Shown one piece after another: positions 51,781-63,254 of a stretch of DNA of 64,000 bases. A program made the position numbers and the translations under genes. Below the pieces are notes generated by a model, which ran no database searches, was not told the origin of the DNA, and saw nothing but the letters and a program-made list of their open reading frames with translations. Source of the DNA: Fidelibacterota bacterium (GTDB lineage: Bacteria > Fidelibacterota > UBA2242 > JAOZSR01); contig JAOZSR010000002.1 in assembly GCA_029939575.1 (NCBI GenBank), positions 1 to 64,000 on the forward strand. Reading direction: 5' to 3'. Numbering within the stretch: the first letter of the stretch is position 1; each line of letters opens with the position of its first letter.

Positions 51781-51792
51781 GCTATCTCCAAT

Positions 51793-52353
51793 TTATTTGA
51801 CACGTTCGCAGTAGCTTCCATCACGAGTATCAATTTTAATTAATTCACCTTCATTGAGAAATAATGGTACATTGACCTTTAAGCCGGTTTCCATTTCTGC
51901 CGGTTTTGATCCCCCGGAAACAGTATCACCTTTTACTCCGGGTTCGGTCTTGGCTATTTTTAATTCAACATGAGTAGGAATTTCTATATCTATTGGATTA
52001 TCAACCTCAAATAGCACTTTTACAACATCGTTTTCTTTTACAAATGGAGCATAACTCTCAAAAATCAAGTCACTTACTACAACTTGTTCATAAGTTTCAT
52101 TGTCCATAAAAACATAATTCATACCGTCATTATAAAGATATTGCATTTTTTTAGCTTCAAGACGAACCACATCCAGTTTTTCTCCTGAGCGAAAAGTATT
52201 ATCAATAACCTGTCCCGAGCGAATATTTTTCATTTTGGTACGGATTTTTGCCCCACCACGTGCAGTTTTTACATGCTGAAACTCAACTATTTTTACTAAA
52301 TCATCTTTATATCTTATTACTAAACCATTTTTTATATCTGATGTTGATGCCAA
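51793..52353 (-). CDS. efp: Elongation factor P
   Basis: DIKNGLVIRYKDDLVKIVEFQHVKTARGGAKIRTKMKNIRSGQVID; C-terminal VNVPLFLNEGELIKIDTRDGSYCER. Confidence 0.96.
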   Translation of the reverse strand: MASTSDIKNGLVIRYKDDLVKIVEFQHVKTARGGAKIRTKMKNIRSGQVIDNTFRSGEKLDVVRLEAKKMQYLYNDGMNYVFMDNETYEQVVVSDLIFESYAPFVKENDVVKVLFEVDNPIDIEIPTHVELKIAKTEPGVKGDTVSGGSKPAEMETGLKVNVPLFLNEGELIKIDTRDGSYCERVK

Positions 52354-52601
52354 TTTTTCTCCTTTATTATTTTTTTCTTCTTATATCAAATGAGTATGCA
52401 ATTTAAATTTTACGATAATTATAGTCAACTTATTTTTCATTTTCTTTCTGCTTTATTAGTATAAAGATTTATAAATTCAAATAATTCGCTTCTTTCTGAT
52501 TTTTTTATTAAAAAGTTATTCAAAATGTTCATCTAATCAATTATATTTGGCCAAAGTTAAAATATGAATTAAATTATTTAAGAAATTGAAAAAATATTTT
52601 T

Positions 52602-53663
52602 ATGAAAACACAAAGAGCAAAACTAATCCTGGAAAATAAAATGTCTTTTAACGGATTTTCCTTCGGTCAAAAAAAATCAACTGCCGGTGAAGTGGTCTTT
52701 AATACAGGAATGACCGGATATCCTGAAAGTTTCACTGACCCGTCCTATTATGGCCAAATTTTAACCATGACTTATCCATTAATAGGAAATTATGGAGTAC
52801 CTGATTTTTCAAAAAGAAATGAACCGGACAGTGATTTTGAATCTCAAAAAATCCAGATAAAAGGATTAATTGTTTCTGAAAATGCAACAAACTATAGTCA
52901 TTGGAAAGCCACCCAAAGCCTTTCTGAATGGTTAAGTGAGCAAAATATTCCGGCTATTTGCAATATTGACACTCGAAGTCTTACAAAAGTACTAAGAGAG
53001 AATGGAACTATGTCAGGAAAAATTGTTATTGAGGAAGATATTAATTTTTTTGATCCTAACAATCAAAATCTGATGAACGATGTTAGCATTAAAAAACCTG
53101 AAATATATGGACAAGGGAAAAAGCGTATTGCATTATTTGATTGCGGATGCAAATCAAGTATTATTAAAAATTTTACCAGGCGCAATATTGAAGTTTTACG
53201 TTTACCCTGGAATTCTGATATAACTAAAAAAAACTTTGATGCAGTATTTATTTCCAACGGTCCCGGTAATCCCAAAATGTGTCAGGAGACAATTAAAAGT
53301 GCTAAATATTGTCTCGATAATAACATACCTACTATGGGAATTTGTCTGGGTCATCAAATATTATCTCTTGCAGCGGGAGCCGATACTTATAAATTAAAAT
53401 ATGGACATCGAAGTCAAAATCAGCCTGTAATGGATATTAGAAGTAAGCGTTGCTTTATTACTTCTCAAAATCACGGTTTTGCAGTTGATGCTGACAACCT
53501 TCCTGACGGATGGTCTCCCTGGTATATAAATTTAAATGATCATACTAATGAAGGAATAATACATGAATCGGGCCGTTTTATGAGTGTCCAATTTCATCCG
53601 GAAGCCACACCAGGACCAGTTGATACTGTTTTTATTTTTGACAGGTTTATTGATTTAATTTAA
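52602..53663 (+). CDS. carA: Carbamoyl-phosphate synthase small subunit
   Basis: GEVVFNTGMTGYPESFTDPSYYGQILTMTYPLIGNYG; MGICLGHQILSLAAGA; QFHPEATPGP. Confidence 0.97.
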   Translation: MKTQRAKLILENKMSFNGFSFGQKKSTAGEVVFNTGMTGYPESFTDPSYYGQILTMTYPLIGNYGVPDFSKRNEPDSDFESQKIQIKGLIVSENATNYSHWKATQSLSEWLSEQNIPAICNIDTRSLTKVLRENGTMSGKIVIEEDINFFDPNNQNLMNDVSIKKPEIYGQGKKRIALFDCGCKSSIIKNFTRRNIEVLRLPWNSDITKKNFDAVFISNGPGNPKMCQETIKSAKYCLDNNIPTMGICLGHQILSLAAGADTYKLKYGHRSQNQPVMDIRSKRCFITSQNHGFAVDADNLPDGWSPWYINLNDHTNEGIIHESGRFMSVQFHPEATPGPVDTVFIFDRFIDLI

Positions 53664-53680
53664 AAAAATAAGATTAATTT

Positions 53681-56600
53681 ATGAGAACTTCTATTAAAAA
53701 AGTATTGATTTTGGGCAGTGCCGCCCTAAAAATAGGTGAAGCCGGAGAGTTTGATTATTCCGGCAGCCAGGCTATTAAAGCATTAAAGGAAGAAGGTGTA
53801 TACACAATCCTCGTAAATCCCAACATTGCCACAATCCAAACATCCGACGATCTGGCAGACGAAGTTTTTTTCCTGCCGGTCAACCTTGAATTCGTTACTA
53901 AGGTAATTGAGAAAACCCGCCCCGATGGTCTGCTTTTAGGATTTGGAGGTCAAACCGCACTTAATACAGGTCTGGATTTAGAAAAAAATGGCGTTCTGGG
54001 AAAATATAATATTAAAGTTCTGGGTACATCTATAGAAAGTATTATAAATACGGAAGACCGAAATAAATTTATCAATAAACTTAATGAAATTGATGTCAAA
54101 ACTGCAAAGAGTAAAATCGCCATTAACACAGATGAGGCTGTTCATATAGGGAATAATTTTGGCTATCCTGTGATGATCCGCATTGCCTATGCTTTGGGAG
54201 GACTTGGTTCTGGTGTATGTTATGACGAAAATGAAATCCGGTCAATGGCGAAAAAATCGTTCAAACATACATCTCAAATATTGATAGAAGAATATTTAGA
54301 AGGCTGGAAAGAAATTGAATACGAAGTGATGTGCGATCAATATGATAATTGCATTACTATTTGTAATATGGAAAACCTTGATCCAATGGGCATTCATACA
54401 GGAGAAAGCATTGTAGTTGCTCCCAGCCAGACTCTTTCAAATACTGATTATCACAAATTACGCGAAGTCGCTATCAAAACGATCAGACACCTGAAAATTA
54501 TCGGCGAATGTAATATTCAATATGCATATAATATGGACTCGGAAGATTACCGTGTGATTGAAGTCAATGCAAGATTATCAAGAAGCTCAGCCCTGGCATC
54601 TAAGGCTACAGGTTACCCAATTGCATTTATTGCCTCAAAATTATCTCTTGGCTACGGACTTTATGAATTAAAAAATAATATTACGAAAACTACTAGTGCA
54701 TTTTTTGAACCAGCTCTCGATTATGTTGTAGTGAAAATCCCCCGCTGGGACCTGAAAAAATTCACTAAAGTATCACGTAAAATCGGCACAGGCATGAAGT
54801 CAGTAGGTGAAATTATGGCAATTGGCCGAAATTTTGAAGAGGCGCTTCAAAAAGGCTTACGAATGCTTGAAATTGGTGCCAATGGAGTAATCGGAGATGA
54901 TACTTATCAATTTGAGAATCTTAAATTTGAATTACAGGAACCAACTGAAGAGAGAATTTTTGCAGTGGCAAAAGCAATCTATCAAGGTTTTTCTATTGAT
55001 AAAATTCATGATTTAACCCATATAAACAAATGGTTTTTATACAAAATCAAAAACATTGTTGATATTACAAAAGAATTGGAATTATCTGATTCCAAAATCA
55101 AACCGGATTTATTATTAACAGCCAAAAAATTCGGTTTTTCCGATAAACAAATCGCTTTTATCAAACAGGCAAAAGAACAGGATATAATATCACTGAGAAA
55201 GGAATATAAAATATTTCCGTTTATCAGGCAAATTGATACATTGGCAGCGGAATATCCGGCACAGACAAATTACCTCTATTTAACTTATAACAGCCAGACA
55301 AGCGATATTAACAACTTTCCTAATAATACAGTACTGATTCTGGGTTCCGGAGCCTATAGAATAGGCAGTTCAGTGGAGTTTGACTGGAGTTGTGTGAATG
55401 CCGGCAAAACTTTAAGAAAATTAGGTTACAAAACAATAATGTTAAATTACAATCCGGAAACCGTAAGTACTGATTATGATGAATTTGACTATCTTTGCTT
55501 CGATGAGATTAGTTTTGAATCAATTGGAGAAATTTATCATAAATTTAATCCTATCGGGATCATTGTTTCTATGGGCGGTCAGATTCCAAATAATCTTGCT
55601 TTAAAATTGCACAATAACAATATTCGGATTTTAGGCACTTCTCCGGAAGATATTAACCGGGCAGAAAACAGGAGAATTTTTTCTGACCTACTTGATAAAT
55701 TAAACATTGATCAGCCGATCTGGAAAGAAATCACATCTATTGAATTGGCAAAAAAATTCGCAAAACATAGTGATTATCCTGTATTAATCAGACCATCTTA
55801 TGTTCTAAGCGGGGCTGCAATGGCAGTTGCTTCAAACGATGAAGAACTTGAAGAATATTTAAAAAAAGCTATTACAATATCTCCAGAGTATCCAACTGTT
55901 ATCAGTAAATTTCTGGAAAATGCCAAAGAAATTGAAATGGACGGGGTAGCTCAAAATGGTGAAATAATTGCATATGCTATTTCTGAGCATGTAGAAAATG
56001 CCGGAGTTCATTCCGGAGATGCAACCCTGGTTTTACCACCCCAGAGAACCTATCTGGAAACAATTCGCCGGATCAGAAAAATTTCCCGAAAAATTGTATC
56101 AGCACTAAATATTAACGGACCATTTAATATTCAATATATTGCAAAACAAAATCAGGTAAAAGTTATCGAATGTAATTTGCGGGCATCACGTAGTTTTCCC
56201 TTTGTTTCAAAAGTAATGGATCAGAATTTTATTGATATTGCCACAAAAATAATTATGCGTGTGCCAGTAAATATTGAAAACAAATCTCCTTTTGAACTGG
56301 ATTATGTTGGGGTTAAAGCACCGCAGTTTTCCTTCACCCGTTTAAAAGGAGCCGACCCAAGTCTGGGTGTAGAGATGGCATCTACCGGTGAAGTTGCTTG
56401 TCTTGGAGATAATTTTCATGAAGCTTTTTTAAAATCTCTCCTCTCTGTTGGCTATCATTTTAACATCAAAAGCGTTCTACTATCCACAGGACCATTGGAA
56501 TCAAAAACAGACTTACTGGAAAGTACCAAATATTTAAAACAATTTGGTACAAAATTTTATGCAACTGCCGGTACAGCTAAATTCCTAAATGAAAATAATT

Positions 56601-56875
56601 TCCCAACCGAAACACTTCATTGGCCTTTAGACAAAACACAGCCAAATGTGATAGACTATATTAAAGAAGGCAAAATTGATCTGGTTATAAATATTCCCAA
56701 AAACTTTCGCCAGGAAGAATTAACAAATGGGTATTTAATCAGAAGGGCAGCTGTTGATTATAATGTCATGCTAATTACAAACCGGCAGATTGCAATGCGA
56801 TTTATAGAGGCGCTTGCAAAAATGAATCTCGGTGATTTAAAAATTCATAACTGGAAAGATTATTTACAAAAATAA
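53681..56875 (+). CDS. carB: Carbamoyl-phosphate synthase large subunit
   Basis: LILGSAALKIGEAGEFDYSGSQAIKALKEEG; two ATP-grasp halves; C-terminal MGS-like domain. Confidence 0.97.
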   Translation: MRTSIKKVLILGSAALKIGEAGEFDYSGSQAIKALKEEGVYTILVNPNIATIQTSDDLADEVFFLPVNLEFVTKVIEKTRPDGLLLGFGGQTALNTGLDLEKNGVLGKYNIKVLGTSIESIINTEDRNKFINKLNEIDVKTAKSKIAINTDEAVHIGNNFGYPVMIRIAYALGGLGSGVCYDENEIRSMAKKSFKHTSQILIEEYLEGWKEIEYEVMCDQYDNCITICNMENLDPMGIHTGESIVVAPSQTLSNTDYHKLREVAIKTIRHLKIIGECNIQYAYNMDSEDYRVIEVNARLSRSSALASKATGYPIAFIASKLSLGYGLYELKNNITKTTSAFFEPALDYVVVKIPRWDLKKFTKVSRKIGTGMKSVGEIMAIGRNFEEALQKGLRMLEIGANGVIGDDTYQFENLKFELQEPTEERIFAVAKAIYQGFSIDKIHDLTHINKWFLYKIKNIVDITKELELSDSKIKPDLLLTAKKFGFSDKQIAFIKQAKEQDIISLRKEYKIFPFIRQIDTLAAEYPAQTNYLYLTYNSQTSDINNFPNNTVLILGSGAYRIGSSVEFDWSCVNAGKTLRKLGYKTIMLNYNPETVSTDYDEFDYLCFDEISFESIGEIYHKFNPIGIIVSMGGQIPNNLALKLHNNNIRILGTSPEDINRAENRRIFSDLLDKLNIDQPIWKEITSIELAKKFAKHSDYPVLIRPSYVLSGAAMAVASNDEELEEYLKKAITISPEYPTVISKFLENAKEIEMDGVAQNGEIIAYAISEHVENAGVHSGDATLVLPPQRTYLETIRRIRKISRKIVSALNINGPFNIQYIAKQNQVKVIECNLRASRSFPFVSKVMDQNFIDIATKIIMRVPVNIENKSPFELDYVGVKAPQFSFTRLKGADPSLGVEMASTGEVACLGDNFHEAFLKSLLSVGYHFNIKSVLLSTGPLESKTDLLESTKYLKQFGTKFYATAGTAKFLNENNFPTETLHWPLDKTQPNVIDYIKEGKIDLVINIPKNFRQEELTNGYLIRRAAVDYNVMLITNRQIAMRFIEALAKMNLGDLKIHNWKDYLQK

Positions 56876-56911
56876 TATACTTAGTAGAAATATTTGCATT
56901 TTTTTTGAACT

Positions 56912-59092
56912 TTAACTTTTTATTTTAACATATTTAGCAATTATGGTCTTTTTACCTGAATCTCTAAACATAATGGTTAATTTGGCATTTTTCCCAAATC
57001 CGGCTACATTAATAATTTTTCCTGCTCCAAAAATTTTATGAGAAACCATCATGCCGGGCATAGCGTCAACCACAGAATCTGAAACAGACTTATCCAATTT
57101 TGTGGTTGGTTCTGGCGAAGAATTAAATGTTTGAGATGATTTTCTAATGCGTGAAGGAGAAATAACACGTTCTTTCGTCTTTCCCTTTTCAAGTAATTCA
57201 AAAGGAATTTCCTTCATAAAAGGTGAAATTTCATATCGCAAATTTTCACCTCTAAAATTCCTCGTCTCCGCGGAACTAAGAAATATTTTTTCCATCGCAC
57301 GAGTTAAACCTACATAAAATAATCTACGTTCTTCTTCATTACTTTCTTCCGGATCTCTTTGAATCGGGAAAAGCCCTTTATTCATTCCACATAGAAAAAC
57401 TACCGGAAATTCAAGTCCTTTGGCACTATGAAAAGTCATCATAGATACAGCATTTTTTTTATCATCCCATGAATCAATATCTGTAATTAGGGCAACCTCT
57501 TCCAAATATCCTTCCAAAGTTGGCTCCTCTACTTTACTACAATAATCCGCAATCGAGTTTAAAAGTTCATCAATATTTGCTAATCTCTGATCGGACTCTT
57601 CTCCCCCATCTTCTTTAAAATATTTTCGCATTCCAAGCCGGTCTATGACTATATTTGCCCATTCTTCAAAAGTTATTGTACTTCGAATATCCTGAAATTG
57701 TTTTATTAAATTCCGAAATCCAGTTAGCGCATTTTTGGCACGGGCACTCATTTTCATTTCATCAACATAATTCAAGGTTTCATAATAAGAAAAATCGTTT
57801 AAATTTGCATATTCTATCAATTTATCAAGAGTTACTTTCCCAATACCACGCGTGGGAGTATTTATTATTCTTTGAAAGGCCACATTATCCCTATTATTGG
57901 CTAATAGACGAAAATAGGCCAAAATATCTTTAATTTCTTTCCGTTCATAAAAACGCACACCACCAATAATAACATTAGGAATTCTATTCCTGGTAAGCAC
58001 TTGTTCCAAAATTCGGCTTTGTGCGTTTGTTCTGTATAAAATAGCAAAATCTTTAAAGTTGCGCTTATTCTGCCTGATTTCATTCAAAATTGAAGAGGCC
58101 ATTCTACCAGATTCATCCCATTCATCACTAGCCTCTATCTGGGTGATTAATTCGCCCTTCTCTTTATCAGCCCAAAGAGTTTTTTCCGCTCTGTTTTCAT
58201 TGTTTTTAACAATAGCTGAAGCGGCTGCAAGAATATTTTTTGTAGAGCGATAATTTTGTTCAAGTTTAAAAACACGGCAATTAGGGAATGTTTTATCAAA
58301 TTTTAAAATATTTTCTACTTTTGCACCTCGCCAACTATAAATACTCTGATCATCATCTCCAACAACGCAAATATTTTTATGCAGATCACTGAGCATTGAC
58401 ACCAGTTGAAACTGTGGAATATTTGTATCCTGGTATTCATCTACTAATATATATTTGAAAATCTGCTGATATTTTCTGAGTATTTTAGGATGTTCTTTAA
58501 AAAGTATCAAAGGTAAAAGTAATAAATCATCAAAATCAACCGCGCCCACTCTTTTTAAGGCCGCCTGGTATAATGGATAAATATATTCAGTAAGTCTGTC
58601 AAGAGGTACAAATTTCCGGGCTTTAAAATCCTTGGGTTCAATCATTTCGTTTTTTAAATATGATATTTTTCCCTTAATAGAATTTGGTTTAACACCCTCA
58701 AGATCAATATTATTATCTCTAATAATTGATTTTATTAAAGCCTGTTGATCGGCAGCATCATAGATACTGAAATTTTTATCATAACCAATATGCTCAATTT
58801 CCATTCTGAGTAACCTGGCGCAAATGGAATGAAATGTGCCGATATTTACTTGCCCGGCCCGGTGGCCGATAAATTTCTTTACTCTTTCTTTTAATTCTCT
58901 GGCTGCTTTATTTGTAAATGTTACAGCCAAAATATTTCGGGGATATACAAATTGTTTTTCAATAATATATGCAATTTTGTGGGTTAGAACTCTTGTTTTT
59001 CCGCTACCTGCTCCGGCAAAAATTAATGTAGGTCCTTTTAAAAATTCAACAGCGCTACGTTGTACATCATTCAATCCATCTAATAAATTCAA
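56912..59092 (-). CDS. UvrD/PcrA-type ATP-dependent DNA helicase
   Basis: LNDVQRSAV, FAGAGSGKTRVLTHKIAYII, LVDEYQDTN, GDDDQSIYSWRGA, MTFHSAKGLEFPVVF. Confidence 0.96.
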   Translation of the reverse strand: MNLLDGLNDVQRSAVEFLKGPTLIFAGAGSGKTRVLTHKIAYIIEKQFVYPRNILAVTFTNKAARELKERVKKFIGHRAGQVNIGTFHSICARLLRMEIEHIGYDKNFSIYDAADQQALIKSIIRDNNIDLEGVKPNSIKGKISYLKNEMIEPKDFKARKFVPLDRLTEYIYPLYQAALKRVGAVDFDDLLLLPLILFKEHPKILRKYQQIFKYILVDEYQDTNIPQFQLVSMLSDLHKNICVVGDDDQSIYSWRGAKVENILKFDKTFPNCRVFKLEQNYRSTKNILAAASAIVKNNENRAEKTLWADKEKGELITQIEASDEWDESGRMASSILNEIRQNKRNFKDFAILYRTNAQSRILEQVLTRNRIPNVIIGGVRFYERKEIKDILAYFRLLANNRDNVAFQRIINTPTRGIGKVTLDKLIEYANLNDFSYYETLNYVDEMKMSARAKNALTGFRNLIKQFQDIRSTITFEEWANIVIDRLGMRKYFKEDGGEESDQRLANIDELLNSIADYCSKVEEPTLEGYLEEVALITDIDSWDDKKNAVSMMTFHSAKGLEFPVVFLCGMNKGLFPIQRDPEESNEEERRLFYVGLTRAMEKIFLSSAETRNFRGENLRYEISPFMKEIPFELLEKGKTKERVISPSRIRKSSQTFNSSPEPTTKLDKSVSDSVVDAMPGMMVSHKIFGAGKIINVAGFGKNAKLTIMFRDSGKKTIIAKYVKIKS

Positions 59093-60180
59093 TTACTATT
59101 CTCCATTTTCTTCTCTCTGGCTACCTGTCTTCTGATTTTTTGAAATTTCAATTTTGCCTTCATAAATTCCTGGTAACTTACTGTAAAAGTATGCGATCCA
59201 TCACCGTTAGCAACCATATATAGATAATCTGTATCAGCCGGACGAAGCACTGCCAGAATAGATAGTTGCCCGGGATTATTAATTGGTCCTGGCGGCAACC
59301 CTCGATATCTGTAAGTATTATATGGAGATTTTATTTTAAGGTCTTTGTTTAATATTCTTCTTGGACCATCATCTATTATGTATTGAATAGTTGGATCAGC
59401 CTCAAGACGCATATTTTTCTTTAACCTGTTTAAATATAATGATGCCACGATTGGTCTTTCTTCATCAACCATACATTCACCTTCAACAATTGAGGCCAAA
59501 GTTAAAATTTGATTTAGCGTCATTTCAGATGCATTAATTTCACTTAATATTGAATCATCGACAACTTCATAAAATCTATCAATTATTTTAATTATAACAT
59601 CTTCCACTGTTGATGCTTCACTAAACATATAAGTATCGGGAAACAAATATCCTTCAAGGGAAACACCTTTTACATTTAAACTTTGTAAAAATTCTTTATT
59701 TTCTATTTTAGTTAAAAATTGTTTGCTTGTGAATTTCAGTTTCTTTGATAACAAATCTGCGATTTCCAAAGCCCTGGTTCCCTCAGGAATTGTAATTTTT
59801 ATTCCATAATCCCTGGATTTGCTCAACTCATTTATTAACTGATTATAGTTTGTAATGTTATCAAGATAAAATTTTCCGGCTTTCAAAGATTTTGATTTAA
59901 ACTTCAATCTGACAGCGAAAATAAAACTATTTTGATTTTTAATAATTTTTCTTTCATATAACTGCCTGGCTATACTATTCAACGAGGCACCTTTATCAAT
60001 TCTAAATACAAGATTATCCTGATTAATATTTATTGAAATTGACAAAATCAGTGATAAAAACAAAAACCATCCGGATATTAATACAATTAATCCAAGTAAA
60101 TAGGGACGAATAATAATAAATTGTTTTGATTTTATTATTTTAACCACATTTTCTTTTATTTTACCATAATCAAATTTCAT
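59089..60180 (-). CDS. mltG: Endolytic murein transglycosylase MltG
   Basis: IPEGTRALEIADLLSKKL; LASIVEGECMVDEERPIVASLYLNRLKKNMRLEADPTIQYI; YNTYRYRGLPPGPINNPG; start set to MKFDYGK. Confidence 0.94.
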   Translation of the reverse strand: MKFDYGKIKENVVKIIKSKQFIIIRPYLLGLIVLISGWFLFLSLILSISININQDNLVFRIDKGASLNSIARQLYERKIIKNQNSFIFAVRLKFKSKSLKAGKFYLDNITNYNQLINELSKSRDYGIKITIPEGTRALEIADLLSKKLKFTSKQFLTKIENKEFLQSLNVKGVSLEGYLFPDTYMFSEASTVEDVIIKIIDRFYEVVDDSILSEINASEMTLNQILTLASIVEGECMVDEERPIVASLYLNRLKKNMRLEADPTIQYIIDDGPRRILNKDLKIKSPYNTYRYRGLPPGPINNPGQLSILAVLRPADTDYLYMVANGDGSHTFTVSYQEFMKAKLKFQKIRRQVAREKKMENSN

Positions 60181-60345
60181 AGTTTCCCTATATATTTTTA
60201 AAATAAATACCGGTGAGCATCTAATTAATTTCATATTTTCAGACAAAATATAATATTAATCATTAACTCAATATTCTTGAATTTTATTTTTTCCCCAGAA
60301 ATTTCAATTACCTTGTATTAACTAAGTAATATAAAAATTTCCCAG

Positions 60346-61407
60346 CTAAATTCTAATAGGAATCGGAATAAAAGTCAAAATTAATATTAGTAAGGAAATC
60401 ACTCCCAGTATTATTTCCAATTTAGAAATCTTCTCGTATTCATTAAAAACAGGAGGGTGTTTGATTTTAACCAAAAAAAAGACCAAAACCATCCAAATAA
60501 TCCAATTCAATGAGTAAACCTTAAAAAACATTGGAATTAAACCCAAGACAAGAATCAGCCCAAAGACAGTCCAGGCTAAATGCTTATGTTTTTTACCTAA
60601 AATACCATAGGCTACATGCCCACCATCTAATTGTCCAATTGGTAACAAATTAAGCATTGTTACTATCATACCTATCCAGGCTGCAAAGGCGATCGGATTT
60701 AGCATAATATCCATATTTTCTTTTAGATTGGGATAAACAATAAAAGTAAGAAATTTTGTGATTATTGAGTCACCAAGAATAATTCCCTCTGTAGCAGTTG
60801 GTAAATCAACAATATGTGATAATTTTAATCCAATGTAAAAAGCCGGAACCGCTACACAAAACCCGGCTATAGGTCCCGCAGCTCCAATCTGAGTTAAAGC
60901 TCTGCGATTTTTTACCGGAGAACGCATTTTTATAAAAGCTCCAAAAGTGCCTATCAAAGTTGGGGCAGGAATGAAATATGGCAAACTGGCGTCAACATCA
61001 TGTTTTTTAGCAAAATAGTAATGTCCAAACTCATGAACTCCCAAAATAAGCATTAGAGTAAAGGAAAAAGGAAATCCTTTTATAATATTGTATGGATTCT
61101 TAATCGGATCTGCTCCTTCCATAATCGAGCCGACAAAAAGAGTTGAAAGTATAGTAATAAAAAATAAAATGACATTTATATATATTCTTTTTTTTGCTGG
61201 TTTTACATAAAAAATTGAGCCTGCAATTGTCGATTCTTCATGTATAGAGCCAATTATTGCCCGCAATTTTCTTCTGATCTGCTTAAGTGAATATTCTTGA
61301 ATTCTATGTCCGCGGATTATTAGTTCATCATTAATTTCATTAACTTCAGATATGGCAACAAACTGACTTAAGTATAGAATTATATTATTTTTAACTTTCT
61401 GTTCCAT
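60346..61407 (-). CDS. Site-2-protease-type M50 metallopeptidase
   Basis: LMLILGVHEFGHYYFAKKH (HExxH), NLLPIGQLDGGHVAYG. Confidence 0.9.
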   Translation of the reverse strand: MEQKVKNNIILYLSQFVAISEVNEINDELIIRGHRIQEYSLKQIRRKLRAIIGSIHEESTIAGSIFYVKPAKKRIYINVILFFITILSTLFVGSIMEGADPIKNPYNIIKGFPFSFTLMLILGVHEFGHYYFAKKHDVDASLPYFIPAPTLIGTFGAFIKMRSPVKNRRALTQIGAAGPIAGFCVAVPAFYIGLKLSHIVDLPTATEGIILGDSIITKFLTFIVYPNLKENMDIMLNPIAFAAWIGMIVTMLNLLPIGQLDGGHVAYGILGKKHKHLAWTVFGLILVLGLIPMFFKVYSLNWIIWMVLVFFLVKIKHPPVFNEYEKISKLEIILGVISLLILILTFIPIPIRI

Positions 61408-61615
61408 TAGTCTTTCTTTTCAATTTAACAGGTTTGAAAATTACATTTTTCAGAGTAGAATTCAAATGGAAAACTAGTAAAATTCACGACCACTTTATTT
61501 TACTAAGATACCAATTTTAAAATTTTGACTTTTAAACAGTCAACAATTACAATATTTTTATAAATAATTAAAGGATTACTTATTAGATTTACTGACTTTT
61601 TTGAGAAATGAATAA

Positions 61616-62995
61616 ATGAAATTAATAATACAAAAATATTGGCATGGAAAAGGTGGAATAAAGGAATTACTGATACTATCCTTTCCACTAATCTTAAGTA
61701 CTGGTGCCCATTCCATACAACATTTCGTTGACAGAGTTTTTCTGACATGGTATTCTCCGGAAGCTATCGCTGCAGCTATGCCGGCTGCAATGTTAAACTT
61801 TGCTCCAATGTGTATTTTTCTTGGCACAGCAGGCTACTCCAGCACTTTTGTTGCCCAATATTTTGGATCAAAAAATTACAAAATGATTGGTCCGGTGATT
61901 TGGCAGGGAATTTACCTGGCAATAATCGGAGCTATTTTCCATTTTTCTTTAATACCTTTTGCTGATGAGATTTTTAACTTGATTGGCCATCCGGAAAAAG
62001 TCATCCAGAACGAAATCATTTATTTCAGGATTATTTGTTTTAGCGCTTTCCCGGTTATTGCTGCATCAGCACTTGCTGGATTTTTCTCGGGAAGAAGTCG
62101 CCCCTGGGCAATTATGTGGATTCATTCTATTACAACCGTAATCAATATTGTTCTGGATTACACGTTAATTTTTGGCAACTTTGGCTTTCCTGCAATGGGA
62201 ATAAAAGGTGCAGCTATAGCAACTGTTATTGCCACCTGTTTTCCTTTTGTTACCCTGCTAATTTTATTCTGTTTACCAAAACATGAATCTAAATTCAAAA
62301 GCCTATCTAACTGGAAATTTAACCCAAAACTATTTGCCAGAATTATTCGGTTTGGATTTCCAAATGGTTTTCAGTTTTTCCTGGATATTGCCGGATTTAG
62401 TATTTTTGTATTTATGATTGGTAGATTGGGTATGATAGAGTTAGCCGCCTCAAATATTGCTCTGAATATCAACAATTTAATATTCCTGCCAATGATTGGA
62501 TTAGGAATTGCCGTATCAGTTTCAGTTGGACAATATATTGGTAAAAATGATCCTTTAACTGCTCAACGATCAACTTATTCAGGCTTCATTATTACTTTTA
62601 TTTATATGATTCCGGCAGCTCTTTCTTTTGTGTTATTACCAGAAATTTATATTTCATTATTTTCATCAAATTCAAATTCCGATGAACTTATTAAAATTTC
62701 TGAGATAACCACAATTCTACTAAAATTTGTTGCTATATATTCTATTTTTGATGTTTTCAATATTATTTTCTCAGCATCAATAAAAGGTGCCGGCGATACC
62801 AAATTTGTCATGATCTTTATCTTGACAACTGCCTTGATAATATTAGTAATTCCCGTATTTTTCGTTATTTTTATTTGGAACCTGGGAATCTTTTTTGCAT
62901 GGGGAATTCTTACCTTTTATATTTTTATCCTGGGTTTGGGTTTCTATTTACGGTTTAAAACAGGAAAATGGCAAAAAATGAGTGTGATCAGGTAG
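61616..62995 (+). CDS. MATE-family efflux transporter
   Basis: ELLILSFPLILSTGAHSIQHFVDRVFLTWYSPEAIAAAMPA; 12-TM-like hydropathy. Confidence 0.9.
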   Translation: MKLIIQKYWHGKGGIKELLILSFPLILSTGAHSIQHFVDRVFLTWYSPEAIAAAMPAAMLNFAPMCIFLGTAGYSSTFVAQYFGSKNYKMIGPVIWQGIYLAIIGAIFHFSLIPFADEIFNLIGHPEKVIQNEIIYFRIICFSAFPVIAASALAGFFSGRSRPWAIMWIHSITTVINIVLDYTLIFGNFGFPAMGIKGAAIATVIATCFPFVTLLILFCLPKHESKFKSLSNWKFNPKLFARIIRFGFPNGFQFFLDIAGFSIFVFMIGRLGMIELAASNIALNINNLIFLPMIGLGIAVSVSVGQYIGKNDPLTAQRSTYSGFIITFIYMIPAALSFVLLPEIYISLFSSNSNSDELIKISEITTILLKFVAIYSIFDVFNIIFSASIKGAGDTKFVMIFILTTALIILVIPVFFVIFIWNLGIFFAWGILTFYIFILGLGFYLRFKTGKWQKMSVIR

Positions 62996-63182
62996 GAAAT
63001 ATTTATTGAGTGATGGTTACTGGTCACTAAATTCCAACCATTGATAATTATAAAAACTTGACGATACTCCCATTTGACAATTAAGTAAAAAGTAAATTTG
63101 CTGTCATTCTGAATGAGGTACGAATGTTTACAATCAGGTTTTTGACTGAAAGAATTTCCTATAATTATCAACGAGATTCTTC

Positions 63183-63254
63183 ATTGCTACACTGCCTCAG
63201 ACTATGTCCGGCTTTCGACGAAAAGGCAGCTTAGAACCTTTTTACGACTCCATC
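63183..63254 (+). repeat. Dispersed intergenic repeat, copy B
   Basis: 60/72 identity to 7646-7717. Confidence 0.8.
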
